Below are positions 1-10,257 of a stretch of 64,000 bases of DNA, one piece after another. How positions within the stretch are numbered: the stretch's first letter is position 1; the number at the start of each line of letters is the position of its first letter. The stretch lies in the NCBI RefSeq assembly GCF_041242975.1, contig NZ_CP162488.1, positions 4,454,001 through 4,518,000 of the forward strand. Direction: 5' to 3'. The DNA is from Xanthomonas sp. DAR 35659. GTDB lineage: Bacteria > Pseudomonadota > Gammaproteobacteria > Xanthomonadales > Xanthomonadaceae. The translations under genes were made by a program, and so were the position numbers. The notes under the pieces are model-generated. The model did no database searches. It saw only the letters and a list, made by a program, of their open reading frames with translations, and was not told the DNA's origin.

Positions 1-444
1 GTGGATGTACAGGTGGCCGTCGTCGAATACCGGCTCGGCCTCGCCGGCCGCCGGCTGCATGCGCAGCAGCACGCGGATGCGCGCCATCAGTTCCTGCACG
101 CCGAATGGCTTGGTCACGTAGTCGTTGGCGCCGGCATCCAGCGCCTGCACCTTCTCCGCCTCGCCGGCGCGCACGGTCAGCATGATCACCGGCACCGACG
201 ACCATTGCCGCAGTTCGCGCAGCACGCTGTGCCCGTCCTGGTCGGGCAGGCCGACGTCCAGCACCACCAGCTCGGCGCCGTGCGCGGCCAGTTGCGCCAG
301 GCCGTCGCCGCCGCTCGCCGCCTGCAGCACGCGGTAGCCCTGCGCGCGCAGGCTGATGTCGAGAAAACGCCGGATCTGCGGCTCGTCGTCGATGACCAGC
401 ACGCGCGGTGGCGGAATCGGATCGGCGTGGTGCTCAGTCGGCAT
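1..444 (-). CDS. kdpE: KdpE response regulator, cut by window edge
   Basis: This is the DNA-binding partner of KdpD and would activate the potassium-uptake operon. The first 148 residues are visible: an N-terminal extension of about ten residues, then a receiver domain with the acidic pair in VLVIDDEPQIRRFLD, a phospho-acceptor Asp in VVLDVGLPDQDG and the conserved Lys in YVTKPFG. The winged-helix DNA-binding half lies beyond position 1. The ATG at 444 was chosen because ATGCCGACTGA overlaps the kdpD stop by 11 bases, as expected for coupled translation. The frame stays open to the edge. The identification rests on this receiver and on the gene order kdpF-A-B-C-D-E. Confidence 0.93.
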   Translation of the reverse strand, partial: MPTEHHADPIPPPRVLVIDDEPQIRRFLDISLRAQGYRVLQAASGGDGLAQLAAHGAELVVLDVGLPDQDGHSVLRELRQWSSVPVIMLTVRAGEAEKVQALDAGANDYVTKPFGVQELMARIRVLLRMQPAAGEAEPVFDDGHLYIH

Positions 445-3112
445 CGGGGCGGGGCGGCGGCGCGGCGGGTTCGATGAGCGGCAGGGTAATGCGGATCGTG
501 GTGCCGCGGCCATCGGGACCCGGCAGCGCCTCGACGCTGCCGCCGTGCGCGCCGATCATGCCCTGGCAGATGGTCAGGCCCAGGCCGGTGCCGTGGCGGC
601 CGCGGTCGCCGCGCTCGACGCTGTAGAACATGTCGAAGATGCGCGCGCGCTCGTCCTCGGGAATGCCCGGGCCGCGGTCGCTGATGTCGATGCGCAGGCG
701 GCCGTCGACCATCGCCGCGACGACCCGGATCGCCTCGCCGTCCGGCGAGAATTTCGCCGCGTTCTCCAGCACGTTGAAGATCGCCTGCTCGACCAGCGCC
801 GGGTGCACCCACAGCGTCGGCAGTTCCGCGGCCAGGGCGATATCCAGGCGTACTTCCGGTTGGTAACGCTGCAGGCGCCGCGCGGCCGAGCCGATCAGTT
901 CGTCCACGCCTATCCAGTCGCGATTCAACGTCAGCCCGGTATGGCCGAGCCGGGTCATGTCCAGCAGGTTCTGGATGTAGCGGTCCAGCCGCTCGCCTTC
1001 CAACTGGATGGTCTCCAGCAGGCTGCGGCGATCGTCCGCGTCCATCGCCTGGCCGTAGCTGGACAGGCTGCTGGCGGCGCCGATCATCGCCGCCAGCGGC
1101 GAGCGCAGGTCGTGCGAGACCGAGGACAGCAGGGCGGAGCGTAGCCGCTCGGTCTCGCCGCTGACCCGCGCGCTTTCCAGGTCGGCGACCAGGCGCGTGC
1201 GCAGCGCGGCCTGGCCGATGTCCTCGACCATCGCCTCGGCCAGGCGCTGCTGCTCCAGGCCCGGGCGCTGCACGCCCGCGCCGAAGCGCAGCCCGACCAC
1301 GCCGATCGCGCCGCGCTCGTGGCGCACCGGCAGGAACCACCAACTGGCGCCGGCCAGGGTGTCGGTGAAGCGGCCGGTGGCCTGGCCGTGGCGCTGCGCC
1401 CAGTCGGCGGCGCTGCGGTCCACCGCGGCCATCGACGGCGCATAGTCGTCGGCACCGGCGTGCGCGCGCTCCAGCGGCTGCAGGCGCAGCCAGGCTTCGG
1501 CGTCGAGCGTGCCGGCGAGCGCGCGGCGCCCGGCTTCCAGCACCTGGCCGAGGTCGGCAGCGCTGGTCAGCTCGCGGCCCAGCCGCTGCAGCGCGGTGGT
1601 CTGCGCGTTGGCCGCGCGCAGCGCCAGCACCTGCATGCGCAGGCGCGAGGCCAGGCGCCCGGCGACCAGCGCCGCGACCAGGAACAGCAGCACCGTGACC
1701 AAGCCCTGGCGCGCGCCGATGTGCAGCGTGTAGCGCGGCTCGATGAAGAAGAAGTTGTAGGCGAAGAAGCTCAGCAACGCCGACAGCACCGCCGCGGCCA
1801 TCCGCGTCTTCGCCGCCACCATCACCACCGCGACGATGAACACCATCGACAGGTCGTCGATGCCGACCCAGCGCTCGGCGATCCAGCCCACCGCCACCGC
1901 CAGCAGCGAGGCCACCGTGGCGAAGGCCAGGTCGTCGCGCGACAGCCAGTGGCCGGGGCTGCGCCAGCGCCGCCGCGCGCGGGCGCGCGCTTCGGGCGAG
2001 CTGATGATCACCAGTTCGTAGTGCGCGCCGCGTTGCAGCAGTTGCTGGGTCAGGGTGCGGTTGATCATGCGCGCCAGCGGACGCTCGCGGGTGCGGCCCA
2101 GCACCAGGGTGGACACGCCGCTGCGCGCGGCGTGGTCGAGCAGGGTGTCGGCGACGTTGGCGCCGTGCAGCAGCGCGGCCTCGCCGCCGAGCCGGCGCGC
2201 CAGCGCGAACGCGCGGTCGATCTCCAACTGCCAGTCCGCATCCGGCTGCGCGTGGGTCTGCACGGTGACCACCGTCCACGGCGCGCCGCGGCGCTCGGCC
2301 AGGCGCCGCGCCACCCGCACCAGGTAGTCGGACTGGCCGCGCCCGTCGATCGCCACCATCACCGTGCGCCGCAGCGCGACACTGGGACGGCCCTGTGCGG
2401 CCTGCACGTCGCGCAGATCGTTGTCGACGCGGTCGGCGGCGGTCTGCATCGCCAGTTCGCGCAGCGCGGCCAGGTTCGACGGCGAGAAGAACGCCTGCAG
2501 CGCCTGCCCGGCCTGCTCGGGCAGGTACACCTTGCCTTGCTGCAGGCGTTCGATCAGCTCGCGCGGCGGCAGGTCGACCAGCACGATGTCGCGCAGGCGG
2601 TCGAACAGCGCATCGGGCACGGTCTCGCTGACGCGCACGCCGGTGATGCGGTGGACCACATCGTTGAGGCTTTCCAGGTGCTGGATGTTGATCGTGCTGT
2701 AGACGTCGATGCCGGCATCGAGCAGCTCCTGCACGTCCTGCCAGCGCCGCTCGTGGCGGCTGCCCGGCGCGTTGCGGTGCGCCAGTTCGTCGACCAGCAC
2801 CAACGGCGGGCGCCGCGCCAGCAGCGCATCCAGGTCCAGTTCGTCGAGCGTGCGGCCGCGGTACTCCACGCGCCGCCGCGGCTGCACGGTCAAGCCATCG
2901 AGCAAGGCCGCGGTCTCGGCGCGGCCGTGGGTCTCGACGATGCCGACGACCACCTCGCTGCCCTGCTGCTGCAGTTGCCGCGCGCGCGACAGCATCGCGT
3001 AGGTCTTGCCCACCCCCGGCGCCGCGCCCAGGAACACGGTCAGGCGCCCGCCGCGCTCGCGTTGCAGCGCGCCGATCAGGGCGTCGGCTTGTTGGGTGCG
3101 GGGATCGGGCAT
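434..3112 (-). CDS. kdpD: KdpD osmosensitive potassium sensor histidine kinase
   Basis: Membrane sensor kinase that phosphorylates KdpE when potassium is scarce. It is 892 residues, the normal size. Order of parts: KdpD domain with a Walker A motif (GAAPGVGKT, about residues 29-37), a universal-stress-like domain (about 240-370), four clustered membrane helices (about 390-490), a GAF-like region, a histidine-kinase core with SSVSHDLRSP (phospho-acceptor His667) and an ATPase domain with DRGPGIPEDE and GTGLGL. It lies 66 bases after kdpC. The spacer is filled by the G/C-arm repeat, whose C-rich arm (ending CCCGGCCCTTCG) runs up to the ATG, so no clear ribosome-binding site is seen. It overlaps kdpE by 11 bases. 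Confidence 0.97.
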   Translation of the reverse strand: MPDPRTQQADALIGALQRERGGRLTVFLGAAPGVGKTYAMLSRARQLQQQGSEVVVGIVETHGRAETAALLDGLTVQPRRRVEYRGRTLDELDLDALLARRPPLVLVDELAHRNAPGSRHERRWQDVQELLDAGIDVYSTINIQHLESLNDVVHRITGVRVSETVPDALFDRLRDIVLVDLPPRELIERLQQGKVYLPEQAGQALQAFFSPSNLAALRELAMQTAADRVDNDLRDVQAAQGRPSVALRRTVMVAIDGRGQSDYLVRVARRLAERRGAPWTVVTVQTHAQPDADWQLEIDRAFALARRLGGEAALLHGANVADTLLDHAARSGVSTLVLGRTRERPLARMINRTLTQQLLQRGAHYELVIISSPEARARARRRWRSPGHWLSRDDLAFATVASLLAVAVGWIAERWVGIDDLSMVFIVAVVMVAAKTRMAAAVLSALLSFFAYNFFFIEPRYTLHIGARQGLVTVLLFLVAALVAGRLASRLRMQVLALRAANAQTTALQRLGRELTSAADLGQVLEAGRRALAGTLDAEAWLRLQPLERAHAGADDYAPSMAAVDRSAADWAQRHGQATGRFTDTLAGASWWFLPVRHERGAIGVVGLRFGAGVQRPGLEQQRLAEAMVEDIGQAALRTRLVADLESARVSGETERLRSALLSSVSHDLRSPLAAMIGAASSLSSYGQAMDADDRRSLLETIQLEGERLDRYIQNLLDMTRLGHTGLTLNRDWIGVDELIGSAARRLQRYQPEVRLDIALAAELPTLWVHPALVEQAIFNVLENAAKFSPDGEAIRVVAAMVDGRLRIDISDRGPGIPEDERARIFDMFYSVERGDRGRHGTGLGLTICQGMIGAHGGSVEALPGPDGRGTTIRITLPLIEPAAPPPRPDAD

Positions 3113-3119
3113 CGAAGGG

Positions 3120-3228
3120 CCGGGATTGGGGATTCGAAATTGGGGATTCGCGAAGCGTACAGCGTCAGGCCATGCGCTCTACTGCTTTTGCCCATTCCCG
3201 GTTCCCGATTCCCCATTCCCGGCCGCGT
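3120..3228. repeat. Inverted G/C-arm repeat between kdpC and kdpD
   Basis: Read on the minus strand, a G-rich arm (units GGGAATGGGGAATCGGGA, 3228 to about 3192) covers the last codons of kdpC, and a C-rich arm (CGAATCCCCAATCCC, about 3150 to 3120) ends at the kdpD start. The arms can pair into a hairpin. Members of the same family occur near thiL, ribBX, nrdR/glyA, pnuC and xpsF. Confidence 0.8.
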
Positions 3229-3802
3229 CCAAGGCCAAATTCAACGCCAGCACATTCACCCGCGGCTCGCCAAGCACGCCGAACTGGCGCGGCTGGGTCT
3301 GTGCGGTGACCAGGGCGGCGACGGTCTGTGGCGGCAGGCCGCGCGCGGCGGCGACGCGCGCCACTTGAATGTGCGCCGCGTCGACGCTGATGTCCGGGTC
3401 CATGCCGCTGCCGGACTGGGTGATCAGATCGTCCGGCACCTGCGCCGGGTCGATGCCCTCGCGTGCGGCGACCGCCTGGCGGGTGTCGTCCAGGCGCTTG
3501 CGCAGGTCGGGGTTGCTGCGCGCCTGGTTGCTGCCGGCCGCCGACATCGGGTCGTACTTGGCGGCGGACGGACGCGGCTGGAAGTAGCCGGCGGCGGCGA
3601 ACGGCTGCGCCACCAGCGCCGAGCCGACCACGCGGCCGGCGTGGGTGCGCAGGCTGCCGTTGGCCTGCTCGGGGAACAGCGCGCCGGCCAGCACGGTGGC
3701 CAGCAGCGAGTACAGCGCCGCGGAGCCGAGCACCAGCAGCGGCAGCACCAGCACGGCGCGCCAGCGCAGCGGCTCGCGGGGGGAAACGGAAGACACGGTC
3801 AT
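3179..3802 (-). CDS. kdpC: KdpC subunit of the potassium-transporting ATPase
   Basis: Single-span subunit that stabilises the KdpA-KdpB complex in the inner membrane. It is 207 residues, against about 190 in E. coli. The N-terminus has one membrane helix (about residues 15-40). The body carries family sequence such as SALVAQPF, YFQPRPSA, DLITQSGSGMDPDIS and NVLALNLALD. The last 13 or so residues (GNGESGTGNGQKQ) are not family sequence. They are a translation of the intergenic G-rich repeat, so the repeat has moved into or replaced the 3' end. It lies 40 bases after kdpB. Confidence 0.96.
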   Translation of the reverse strand: MTVSSVSPREPLRWRAVLVLPLLVLGSAALYSLLATVLAGALFPEQANGSLRTHAGRVVGSALVAQPFAAAGYFQPRPSAAKYDPMSAAGSNQARSNPDLRKRLDDTRQAVAAREGIDPAQVPDDLITQSGSGMDPDISVDAAHIQVARVAAARGLPPQTVAALVTAQTQPRQFGVLGEPRVNVLALNLALDAAGNGESGTGNGQKQ

Positions 3803-3842
3803 GGGAGCGAATCCGGAAGGAGCGGGAGGATCGGCGCCGGGC

Positions 3843-5912
3843 TCAGCCCAGCGCCACCAGCAGCAGGTCGATCAGCTTGATCCCGACGAACGGCAGCAGC
3901 ACGCCGCCGACGCCGTAGATCAGCATGTTCCGGCGCAGCAGCGAGGTCGCCGACGCCGGGGTGAAGCGCACGCCGCGCAGCGCCAGCGGGATCAGCGCGG
4001 GAATCACCAGCGCGTTGAAGATCAGCGCCGCGAGTACCGCGTTGGTCGGGCTGGACAGGCGCATCACGTTCAACGCGGCCATCTGCGGGATCGCCGCGGC
4101 GAACAGCGCCGGCAGGATCGCGAAGTACTTGGACACGTCGTTGGCCAGCGAGAAGGTGGTCAGCGCGCCGCGGGTGATCAGCTGCTGCTTGCCCACTTCC
4201 ACCACCGCCAGCAGCTTGGCCGGATCCGAATCCAGATCGACCATGTTGCCGGCCTCCTTGGCCGCCTGGGTGCCGGAGTTCATCGCCAGGCCGACGTCGG
4301 CCTGGGCCAGCGCCGGGGCGTCGTTGGTGCCGTCGCCGACCATCGCCACCAGGCGTCCGCCGGCCTGTTCCTGGCGGATGCGCGCCAGCTTGTCTTCGGG
4401 CGTGGCTTCGGCGATGTAGTCGTCCACGCCGGCCTCGGCGGCGATGGCCGCGGCGGTGAGCGGGTTGTCGCCGGTGATCATCACCGTCTTGACGCCCATC
4501 GCGCGCAGCCGCGCGAACTTCTCGCGCACGCCGTGCTTGACCACGTCCGACAGCTCGACCACGCCCAGCACGTGCCGGCCCTCGGCCACCACCAGCGGCG
4601 TGGCGCCGCTGCGCGCGACCTGCTCCACGCGCCCCTTCAGCTCCGCCGGCACCTGCCCGCCCAGCGCGGTGACGTGGCGGATCAGCGCATCGGCGGCGCC
4701 CTTGCGGATCGAGCGCGGCGGCTGCGTGCCGAACCCCGGCAGGTCGACACCGGACATGCGCGTCTGCGCGGTGAAGGCGACGAACTCGGCGTCCTCCGGA
4801 TCGGCCGGCGGCAGGCCCTGCTCGCGCGCCAGGCGCACGATCGACTTGCCTTCCGGCGTCGGGTCGGCCAGCGACGACAGCATCGCCGCTTCGCGCAGCT
4901 GCGCCACGTCCACGCCGCTGAGCGCATGGAACACGGTGGCCTGGCGGTCGCCGTGGGTGATGGTGCCGGTCTTGTCCAGCAGCAGCACGTCGACGTCGCC
5001 GGCCACTTCCACCGCCTTGCCCGACTTGGCCAGCACGTTGGCCGACAGCGCGCGGTTCATGCCGGCGATGCCGATCGCCGGCAGCAGCCCGCCGATGGTG
5101 GTCGGGATCAGGCACACCAGCAGCGCGATCAGCAGCAGCGGATCCACATGCACGCCGACGAAGCCGGCGATCGCCGGCAGCGAGGCGACCACGATCAGAA
5201 AGGTCAGGGTCATCGCCGCCAGCAGCATGGTCAGCGCGATCTCGTTGGGCGTCTTCTGCCGGTTGGCGCCTTCCACCAGCGCGATCATCCGGTCCAGGAA
5301 GCTGTGGCCCGGTTCGGCGGTGACCTTCACCAGGATCTCGTCGGACAGCACCTTGGTGCCGCCGATGACGCCGGAGCGGTCGGTGCCGGCCTCGCGCAGC
5401 ACCGGCGCGGATTCGCCGGTGACCGCGGCCTCGTTGATCGTGGCCAGGCCGTGCACGATCTCGCCGTCGGCCGGGATCAGTTCGCCGGCCGAGACCACCA
5501 CCAGGTCGCCCGGGCGCAGTTCGGCGGCCGGCACGCTGGTCTCGCCGTCCAGCCGCACGCTGGCGACCCGGCGCGCCACCAGGTCCTTGCGTGCGCGCCG
5601 CAACGAGGCGGCCTGGCCGCGGCCGCGGGCCTCGGCCACCGCTTCGGCGAAGTTGCCGAACAACACGGTGATCAGCAGGATCGCGGTCACCGCCCAGCCG
5701 AAGCCGGCCGGGCCCTGGCCGGACACGGTGATCAGCGCCGACAGCAGCGTGCCGGCGAAGACCACGGCCATCACCGGGCTGCCGAGCAGGTGCCGCGGCG
5801 ACAGCTTCAGCACGCTGTCGCGCAGGGCCGCGCGCAAGGCCGCGGCATCGAACAGCCCAGGCCGGCGCGCCGGCGAAGAAGCCACGGAAGTAGAAGGATG
5901 CGGGGTGCTCAT
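3843..5912 (-). CDS. kdpB: KdpB catalytic subunit, P-type ATPase
   Basis: Hydrolyses ATP to power potassium uptake through KdpA. It is 689 residues, the normal length. Visible motifs are TGES (165-168; the Ser is the site of inhibitory phosphorylation known in E. coli KdpB), the phosphorylation site DKTGT (Asp313), and the hinge region with [12 protein letters not shown] and [14 protein letters not shown]. Several membrane helices flank these domains. It starts 10 bases after the kdpA stop, which suggests one polycistronic message. Confidence 0.98.
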   Translation of the reverse strand: MSTPHPSTSVASSPARRPGLFDAAALRAALRDSVLKLSPRHLLGSPVMAVVFAGTLLSALITVSGQGPAGFGWAVTAILLITVLFGNFAEAVAEARGRGQAASLRRARKDLVARRVASVRLDGETSVPAAELRPGDLVVVSAGELIPADGEIVHGLATINEAAVTGESAPVLREAGTDRSGVIGGTKVLSDEILVKVTAEPGHSFLDRMIALVEGANRQKTPNEIALTMLLAAMTLTFLIVVASLPAIAGFVGVHVDPLLLIALLVCLIPTTIGGLLPAIGIAGMNRALSANVLAKSGKAVEVAGDVDVLLLDKTGTITHGDRQATVFHALSGVDVAQLREAAMLSSLADPTPEGKSIVRLAREQGLPPADPEDAEFVAFTAQTRMSGVDLPGFGTQPPRSIRKGAADALIRHVTALGGQVPAELKGRVEQVARSGATPLVVAEGRHVLGVVELSDVVKHGVREKFARLRAMGVKTVMITGDNPLTAAAIAAEAGVDDYIAEATPEDKLARIRQEQAGGRLVAMVGDGTNDAPALAQADVGLAMNSGTQAAKEAGNMVDLDSDPAKLLAVVEVGKQQLITRGALTTFSLANDVSKYFAILPALFAAAIPQMAALNVMRLSSPTNAVLAALIFNALVIPALIPLALRGVRFTPASATSLLRRNMLIYGVGGVLLPFVGIKLIDLLLVALG

Positions 5913-5922
5913 CGTCGTCGTC

Positions 5923-7641
5923 TCAGTGCGCGGCCAGGGTCAGGTGATCGGCGATCGGTCCCAACACCAGGGCCGGCGTGAATTGCAGAACGGTCAGGAC
6001 CGCGATGACCGCGATCAGGGTCAGCGCGAAGGTCGGGGTTTCCACCTGCAGGCTGCCGCCGGTTTCCGGCGCCACCCGCTTGCGCGCCAGTTGCGCGGCC
6101 ACGATCAGCGGCACGATCAGCGCCGGGTAGCGGCCCAGCAGCAGCACCGCGGTGCAGCTCAGGTTCCACCACGGAATGCCATCGCCCAGCCCCTCGAAGC
6201 CGGAGCCGTTGTTGGCGAACGCCGAGGTGTACTCGTAGAACACCTGGCTGATGCCGTGGAAGCCGGGATTGGAGGTCGCCGAGAGCGACGCCGGCAGGGC
6301 CAGGGTGACGGCGGTGAAGCCGAGCAGCACCAGCGGCTGCAGCAGGATCAGCAGCGCCAGCAGGCGCACTTCCGGCGCCTCGATCTTGCGCCCGAACAGC
6401 TCCGGCGTGCGCCCGGTCATCAAGCCGGCCAGAAACACGCTCAGCAGCAGGTACACCAGGAACTGCTGCAGGCCGCAGCCGATGCCGCCCCAGATCGCGT
6501 TGATCAGCATGTTGACCATGGACACGCCGCCGGTCAGCGGCGCCAGCGAATCGTGCATGGCATTGACCGAGCCGTTGGAGGTCTGCGTGGTCAGCGACGA
6601 CCAGGCGGCCGACGCGTCGGCGCCGAAGCGCACCTCCTTGCCCTCCATCAGCGCGGCACTGCCGGGCGCGTGGCCTTCGGCCCACAGCGACACCGCGGTG
6701 GACGCCAGCGACATCACCAACATGCTGCCGAACACCAGCGCGGTGAACTTGCGGCGCCCGGTGAACGGGCCGACCATGAACGCCACCGCCACCGGGATCA
6801 GGATGATGGCCAGCACCTCCAGCAGGTTGGAGAACGGCGTGGGATTCTCCAGCGCCATCGCGCTGTTGGGGCCGTACCAGCCGCCGCCGTTGGTGCCGAG
6901 CTGCTTGATCGCCACCATGGCCGCGACCGGGCCGAGCGGGATCTTCTGCGTCGGCTGGCCGGCGCTGGCATCCAGCGGCGTGGCGACCGGACCGGCGGCC
7001 AGCGTCGAGGGCACGCCCTGCTGGGTCAGCAGCACGGTCCACAGCAGGCACAGCGGCAGCAGGAAGCGCAGGGTCGGACGGATCACGTCGGCCCAGTAAT
7101 TGCCGACGTCCACGTCCTGCGGCAACTCGCCACCGGCGACCGCCGCCGCGCGCGCCGCTTCATGGCCGCGCCCGCCGAACAGGCCGCGCAGCGTCGCCGC
7201 GACCAGCGCCAGGCCCATCATCGGGGTGATGAACTGCAGACCGACCACGCCCACCGCCTGCGACAGGTACGACAGCTGCGCCTGGCCGGAGTAGTGCTGC
7301 TGGTTGGTGTTGGTCAGGAACGAGACCATGGTGTGCAGGGCCACGTCCCAGCGCATGTTGGGCACGCCGTCGGGGTTGAACGGCAGCCAGGCCTGGGTCA
7401 CGAACAGCGCGAACACCAGCACGCCCAGCACCAGGTTGCTGGCCAGGAACGCGCCGGCATAGGCGCGCCAGTGCATGCCGCGCGCCGGATCGGTGCCGAG
7501 CAGGCGGTACAACGGGCGTTCGACCCAGCCGAACAGCGCGTCGCCGCGCATCGGCGCCCCGCGCATCACCTTGGCCAGGTAAAGTCCGAGCGGCCAGCCG
7601 AGCAGCAGCGCCAGCGCATAGACAAGCAATGTATCGATCAT
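5923..7641 (-). CDS. kdpA: KdpA potassium-translocating subunit
   Basis: Channel-like inner-membrane subunit that selects potassium. It is 572 residues with about ten membrane helices. It belongs to the superfamily of potassium transporters with four filter loops. Family segments such as [23 protein letters not shown] and [11 protein letters not shown] contain those loops. It begins 16 bases after kdpF and ends 10 bases before kdpB. Confidence 0.98.
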   Translation of the reverse strand: MIDTLLVYALALLLGWPLGLYLAKVMRGAPMRGDALFGWVERPLYRLLGTDPARGMHWRAYAGAFLASNLVLGVLVFALFVTQAWLPFNPDGVPNMRWDVALHTMVSFLTNTNQQHYSGQAQLSYLSQAVGVVGLQFITPMMGLALVAATLRGLFGGRGHEAARAAAVAGGELPQDVDVGNYWADVIRPTLRFLLPLCLLWTVLLTQQGVPSTLAAGPVATPLDASAGQPTQKIPLGPVAAMVAIKQLGTNGGGWYGPNSAMALENPTPFSNLLEVLAIILIPVAVAFMVGPFTGRRKFTALVFGSMLVMSLASTAVSLWAEGHAPGSAALMEGKEVRFGADASAAWSSLTTQTSNGSVNAMHDSLAPLTGGVSMVNMLINAIWGGIGCGLQQFLVYLLLSVFLAGLMTGRTPELFGRKIEAPEVRLLALLILLQPLVLLGFTAVTLALPASLSATSNPGFHGISQVFYEYTSAFANNGSGFEGLGDGIPWWNLSCTAVLLLGRYPALIVPLIVAAQLARKRVAPETGGSLQVETPTFALTLIAVIAVLTVLQFTPALVLGPIADHLTLAAH

Positions 7642-7657
7642 GGAAGCGGTACTCGGC

Positions 7658-7750
7658 TCAGAAGTCTTCGGGGCGCAGGATCACGTACAGCAGGTAGCCG
7701 GCGGCGACGATCACCGCCACGCCGCAGACCAGCGATAGCCAGGTCGGCAT
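7658..7750 (-). CDS. kdpF: KdpF small membrane subunit
   Basis: A 30-residue single-helix peptide. It begins MPTWLSLVCGVAV and ends YVILRPEDF, with a hydrophobic core of about 20 residues. KdpF stabilises the KdpABC complex. It has a good ribosome-binding site (AAGGAGAG, 5-6 bases before the ATG) and lies 16 bases before kdpA, exactly where KdpF is expected. It is below the size limit of most gene finders. Confidence 0.9.
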   Translation of the reverse strand: MPTWLSLVCGVAVIVAAGYLLYVILRPEDF

Positions 7751-7768
7751 GTCATCTCTCCTTCGGGG

Positions 7769-8497
7769 TCAGAATGTGGCCTGCAGCGCGACTTCCACGC
7801 GCGAGCCGGCCATGTCCGGGAACAGCCGCTTGGCGGCGCTGTCGGTGTCGTGCGCGGTCACGCGCAGTTCCAGCCCCGGGCCGCCCTGACCGCCGTGCGG
7901 CAGGGTGAACACCGCGCTGGCCAGGCCATGGGTGTAGCTGTCGGCATAGCTGCGCTGGAGCCAGTAGTGGCCCACTGCCGCCTCGACCCGGAACGTCTCA
8001 TTGAACGGATAGCGCGCGCCGAGCTGCGCATAGGTGCCGGTGGTGTCGCTGGCCAGCGCATCGTCGGACCAACCCAGCTGCGCCCACACGCGCTGCTTCC
8101 AGGTCACGGTGGCGCCCAGCTCGGTCCAGTTCAGCGCCGCGGCCGAGGGGTACTGGTAGCGGGTGAGGTTCGCGTCCCAGGCCCAGTCCGGGGTGAATTG
8201 GCCGCGCCAGCCGAGCACACCATCGACTTCGGTGCTGGCGTGCGGGGTGCTGTCGAACTTGATGGACGAGGCCCACAGCGACGCGTACGCGCCGTTATCG
8301 GCGGCCAGCGCCAGACCGGCCTGCACGGCGGGGTCGCCATCGCTCTGGGTGCTGCCGCGCCAAACGTAGTCGTTGGTGAGCGTAGCGTTACCGCTGACGC
8401 TGGCGGCCTGCGCGGTGGCGGCGCCGGCCAGCAGGAACGAGCAGACCGCGCCGCGCGACAGATGCCGGCGGGCGGCGTGGGAAAACGGGGAGAACAT
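7769..8497 (-). CDS. TorF-like putative porin at the head of the kdp operon
   Basis: Probable outer-membrane beta-barrel. From the ATG at 8497 it is 242 residues; a start at 8539 would add 14. The N-terminus (SRGAVCSFLLAGAATAQA) is a signal peptide, and NATLTNDYVWRGSTQSDGDP is the hallmark opening of the TorF-type porin family. Alternating strands follow and the protein ends in Phe, as barrels do. Only 18 bases separate it from kdpF, so it is probably co-transcribed with kdp. A role in letting potassium or another ion through the outer membrane is inferred from position only. Confidence 0.8.
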   Translation of the reverse strand: MFSPFSHAARRHLSRGAVCSFLLAGAATAQAASVSGNATLTNDYVWRGSTQSDGDPAVQAGLALAADNGAYASLWASSIKFDSTPHASTEVDGVLGWRGQFTPDWAWDANLTRYQYPSAAALNWTELGATVTWKQRVWAQLGWSDDALASDTTGTYAQLGARYPFNETFRVEAAVGHYWLQRSYADSYTHGLASAVFTLPHGGQGGPGLELRVTAHDTDSAAKRLFPDMAGSRVEVALQATF

Positions 8498-8635
8498 GAC
8501 AGGCGATCCAGGGCGGAACCATTCCGCCGACCTCGTCATATTCGGGCGCGGGGCCGTAAAGTCGCTATTGGCGCCAACCGTGGGCGGCGTAAATTCCGCG
8601 TAACGTCCATCGTCGCGGATCGGCGGTTCGCCGCG

Positions 8636-8664
8636 GGAAAGGCCGGCCTCGCGCCGGCCTTTCC
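8636..8664 (-). terminator. Hairpin after the hydrolase gene
   Basis: A perfect 12-bp stem (GGAAAGGCCGGC with its complement) around a 5-base loop, 12 bases past the hydrolase stop. No clear T run follows on the minus strand, so its strength is uncertain. Confidence 0.55.
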
Positions 8665-8676
8665 GTCATGCGCGGC

Positions 8677-10257
8677 TCAGTGCAGCGGCACGCTCAGGCG
8701 CGACGGCGTGGCCGCCGGCGAACTGAAGCTGACACTGCCACCGAAGCGGCTGGCCGAGGTGTAGCGCGGGTCGGTGGTGTCCACCACCAGCACCAGCCGG
8801 TTGCCGGCGGGAATCTCGGCGGCGGTCGCCTGCAGCGGCAGGTCGATCGTGGTCGCCGCGCCCGGGGTCGCATTGCGCAGCGAATACGGCGCGTGGCTGA
8901 GCAGCTTGCCCACACCGGCGCCATCCATGCTGTACAGGTAGGCGAACAGCGACACGTTGGCCTGGCTCGGGGTCACGGTCACGCGCAGCGAGGGGCTGCC
9001 GACCAGGCGCTTGGCGCTGGCATAGACCGGCCCGGTCCAGACCGCGGCGCCGGCCCGCGTCACCAGCGGGATCGAGGTGCTGACCGGCTGGCCGAAGCCC
9101 TGCAGCAAACCGCTGACCAGCACCACGCCCGAATCGGCCAGGGTCGGCACGCCGGTGGCGATGCGGTGGCTCCAGCCGCTGCTGGTGCTGCCGGCCAGGG
9201 TGCCGGTGGGCGCGAGCAGGCCGCTGGGGCGGGTCAGGCCATAGGTGGTCGCGCCGGCCTGCACGCTGTTCCAGTCGGCATAGGCCAGCCAGGAGCCGCC
9301 GAGGGTGGACAGCTGCACCGGCTGCTCGCTGTCCACGCCGTTGGCCTGGCCCTTGAGGTAGTGGTCGAACCAGCGGGTGGCTTCGGTGTAGACCTCGTTG
9401 GGCAGGCCGAGCGCGCCCGGCAGTTCGGCGGTGGCGTGGTCGCCCTGGCTGAACATCAGGTGCTTGGGCCCGCTCAGCCGGTTGTACAGATCGATGTACT
9501 GGTTCGGCGGGAACAGGCCGTCGTTGAAGGCGTTGGCCAGCAGCACCGCAGGGCGGTTGCGGTTGAGCGCCTGCAGTTCGTTGATCACGCCACGCTCGCC
9601 GGCCTTGGGCAGGAAGCCCTGCACCGCGCCGTCGTAATCGCCGACCGCGACCCGCGCGCTGATCTGCGCCAGGTCCGGGCCGGGGCGGCCGGTGATCGCG
9701 CCGGAGGCGACCAGCAGCGCCACGCCCTGCTCGCTGACCGTGGCGTTGGCGTACAGCGAGGCCTGCAGGTCGGCCCAGCCGCTGAGCGCGGCGACCGCCT
9801 TGATCCGCGGATCGCGCGCGGCGGCGAGCAGGCTGGTGCCGGCGCCGTAGGAGATGCCGGACACGCCGATCGCCTTGGCATTGGCCGGCGTATTGGCCAA
9901 TGCCCAGTCGATCACCGCGCTGACGTCCTCGATCGTGGCCGCGCCGGCGATGTCGATCTGCCCCTGCGAATCCCAGAACCCGCGCGAGGTGTAGCTGACC
10001 ACCACGTAGCCGTTGCTGGCCAGTTCGCTGGCGCGGCCGACGTACTCCAGATTGGGCAGCGACCAGCTGGCCGGCATCACCACCAGCGGGAACGGCCCGC
10101 CGCCCTGGCCCTGCGGGACCAGCACCAGCGCGCCGAGCTTGGTGCCGTCGAAACTGGAGATGGTCTGGTACTGCTTGCTGAAACCGCCGGCGAACGCCGC
10201 GGTGGAGAACAACAGCATCGCGCACAGGGCGATGCAGCGGGACACGGACATGCGCAT
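8677..10257 (-). CDS. Secreted alpha/beta hydrolase, peptidase S15/CocE-like
   Basis: 526 residues starting at ATG 10257, chosen because GGAGG sits 7 bases upstream and a signal peptide follows (CIALCAMLLFSTAAFAGG, about residues 8-25). The catalytic-type motif GISYG puts the nucleophile at Ser136. NDGLFPPNQ and SQGDHAT offer the acid and His of the triad. The C-terminal half (from about residue 340) looks like the jelly-roll domain of X-Pro dipeptidyl-peptidase/CocE relatives. It probably acts in the periplasm or outside the cell on an ester or peptide. The substrate is unknown. It is monocistronic, with a hairpin downstream and repeats upstream. Confidence 0.8.
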   Translation of the reverse strand: MRMSVSRCIALCAMLLFSTAAFAGGFSKQYQTISSFDGTKLGALVLVPQGQGGGPFPLVVMPASWSLPNLEYVGRASELASNGYVVVSYTSRGFWDSQGQIDIAGAATIEDVSAVIDWALANTPANAKAIGVSGISYGAGTSLLAAARDPRIKAVAALSGWADLQASLYANATVSEQGVALLVASGAITGRPGPDLAQISARVAVGDYDGAVQGFLPKAGERGVINELQALNRNRPAVLLANAFNDGLFPPNQYIDLYNRLSGPKHLMFSQGDHATAELPGALGLPNEVYTEATRWFDHYLKGQANGVDSEQPVQLSTLGGSWLAYADWNSVQAGATTYGLTRPSGLLAPTGTLAGSTSSGWSHRIATGVPTLADSGVVLVSGLLQGFGQPVSTSIPLVTRAGAAVWTGPVYASAKRLVGSPSLRVTVTPSQANVSLFAYLYSMDGAGVGKLLSHAPYSLRNATPGAATTIDLPLQATAAEIPAGNRLVLVVDTTDPRYTSASRFGGSVSFSSPAATPSRLSVPLH

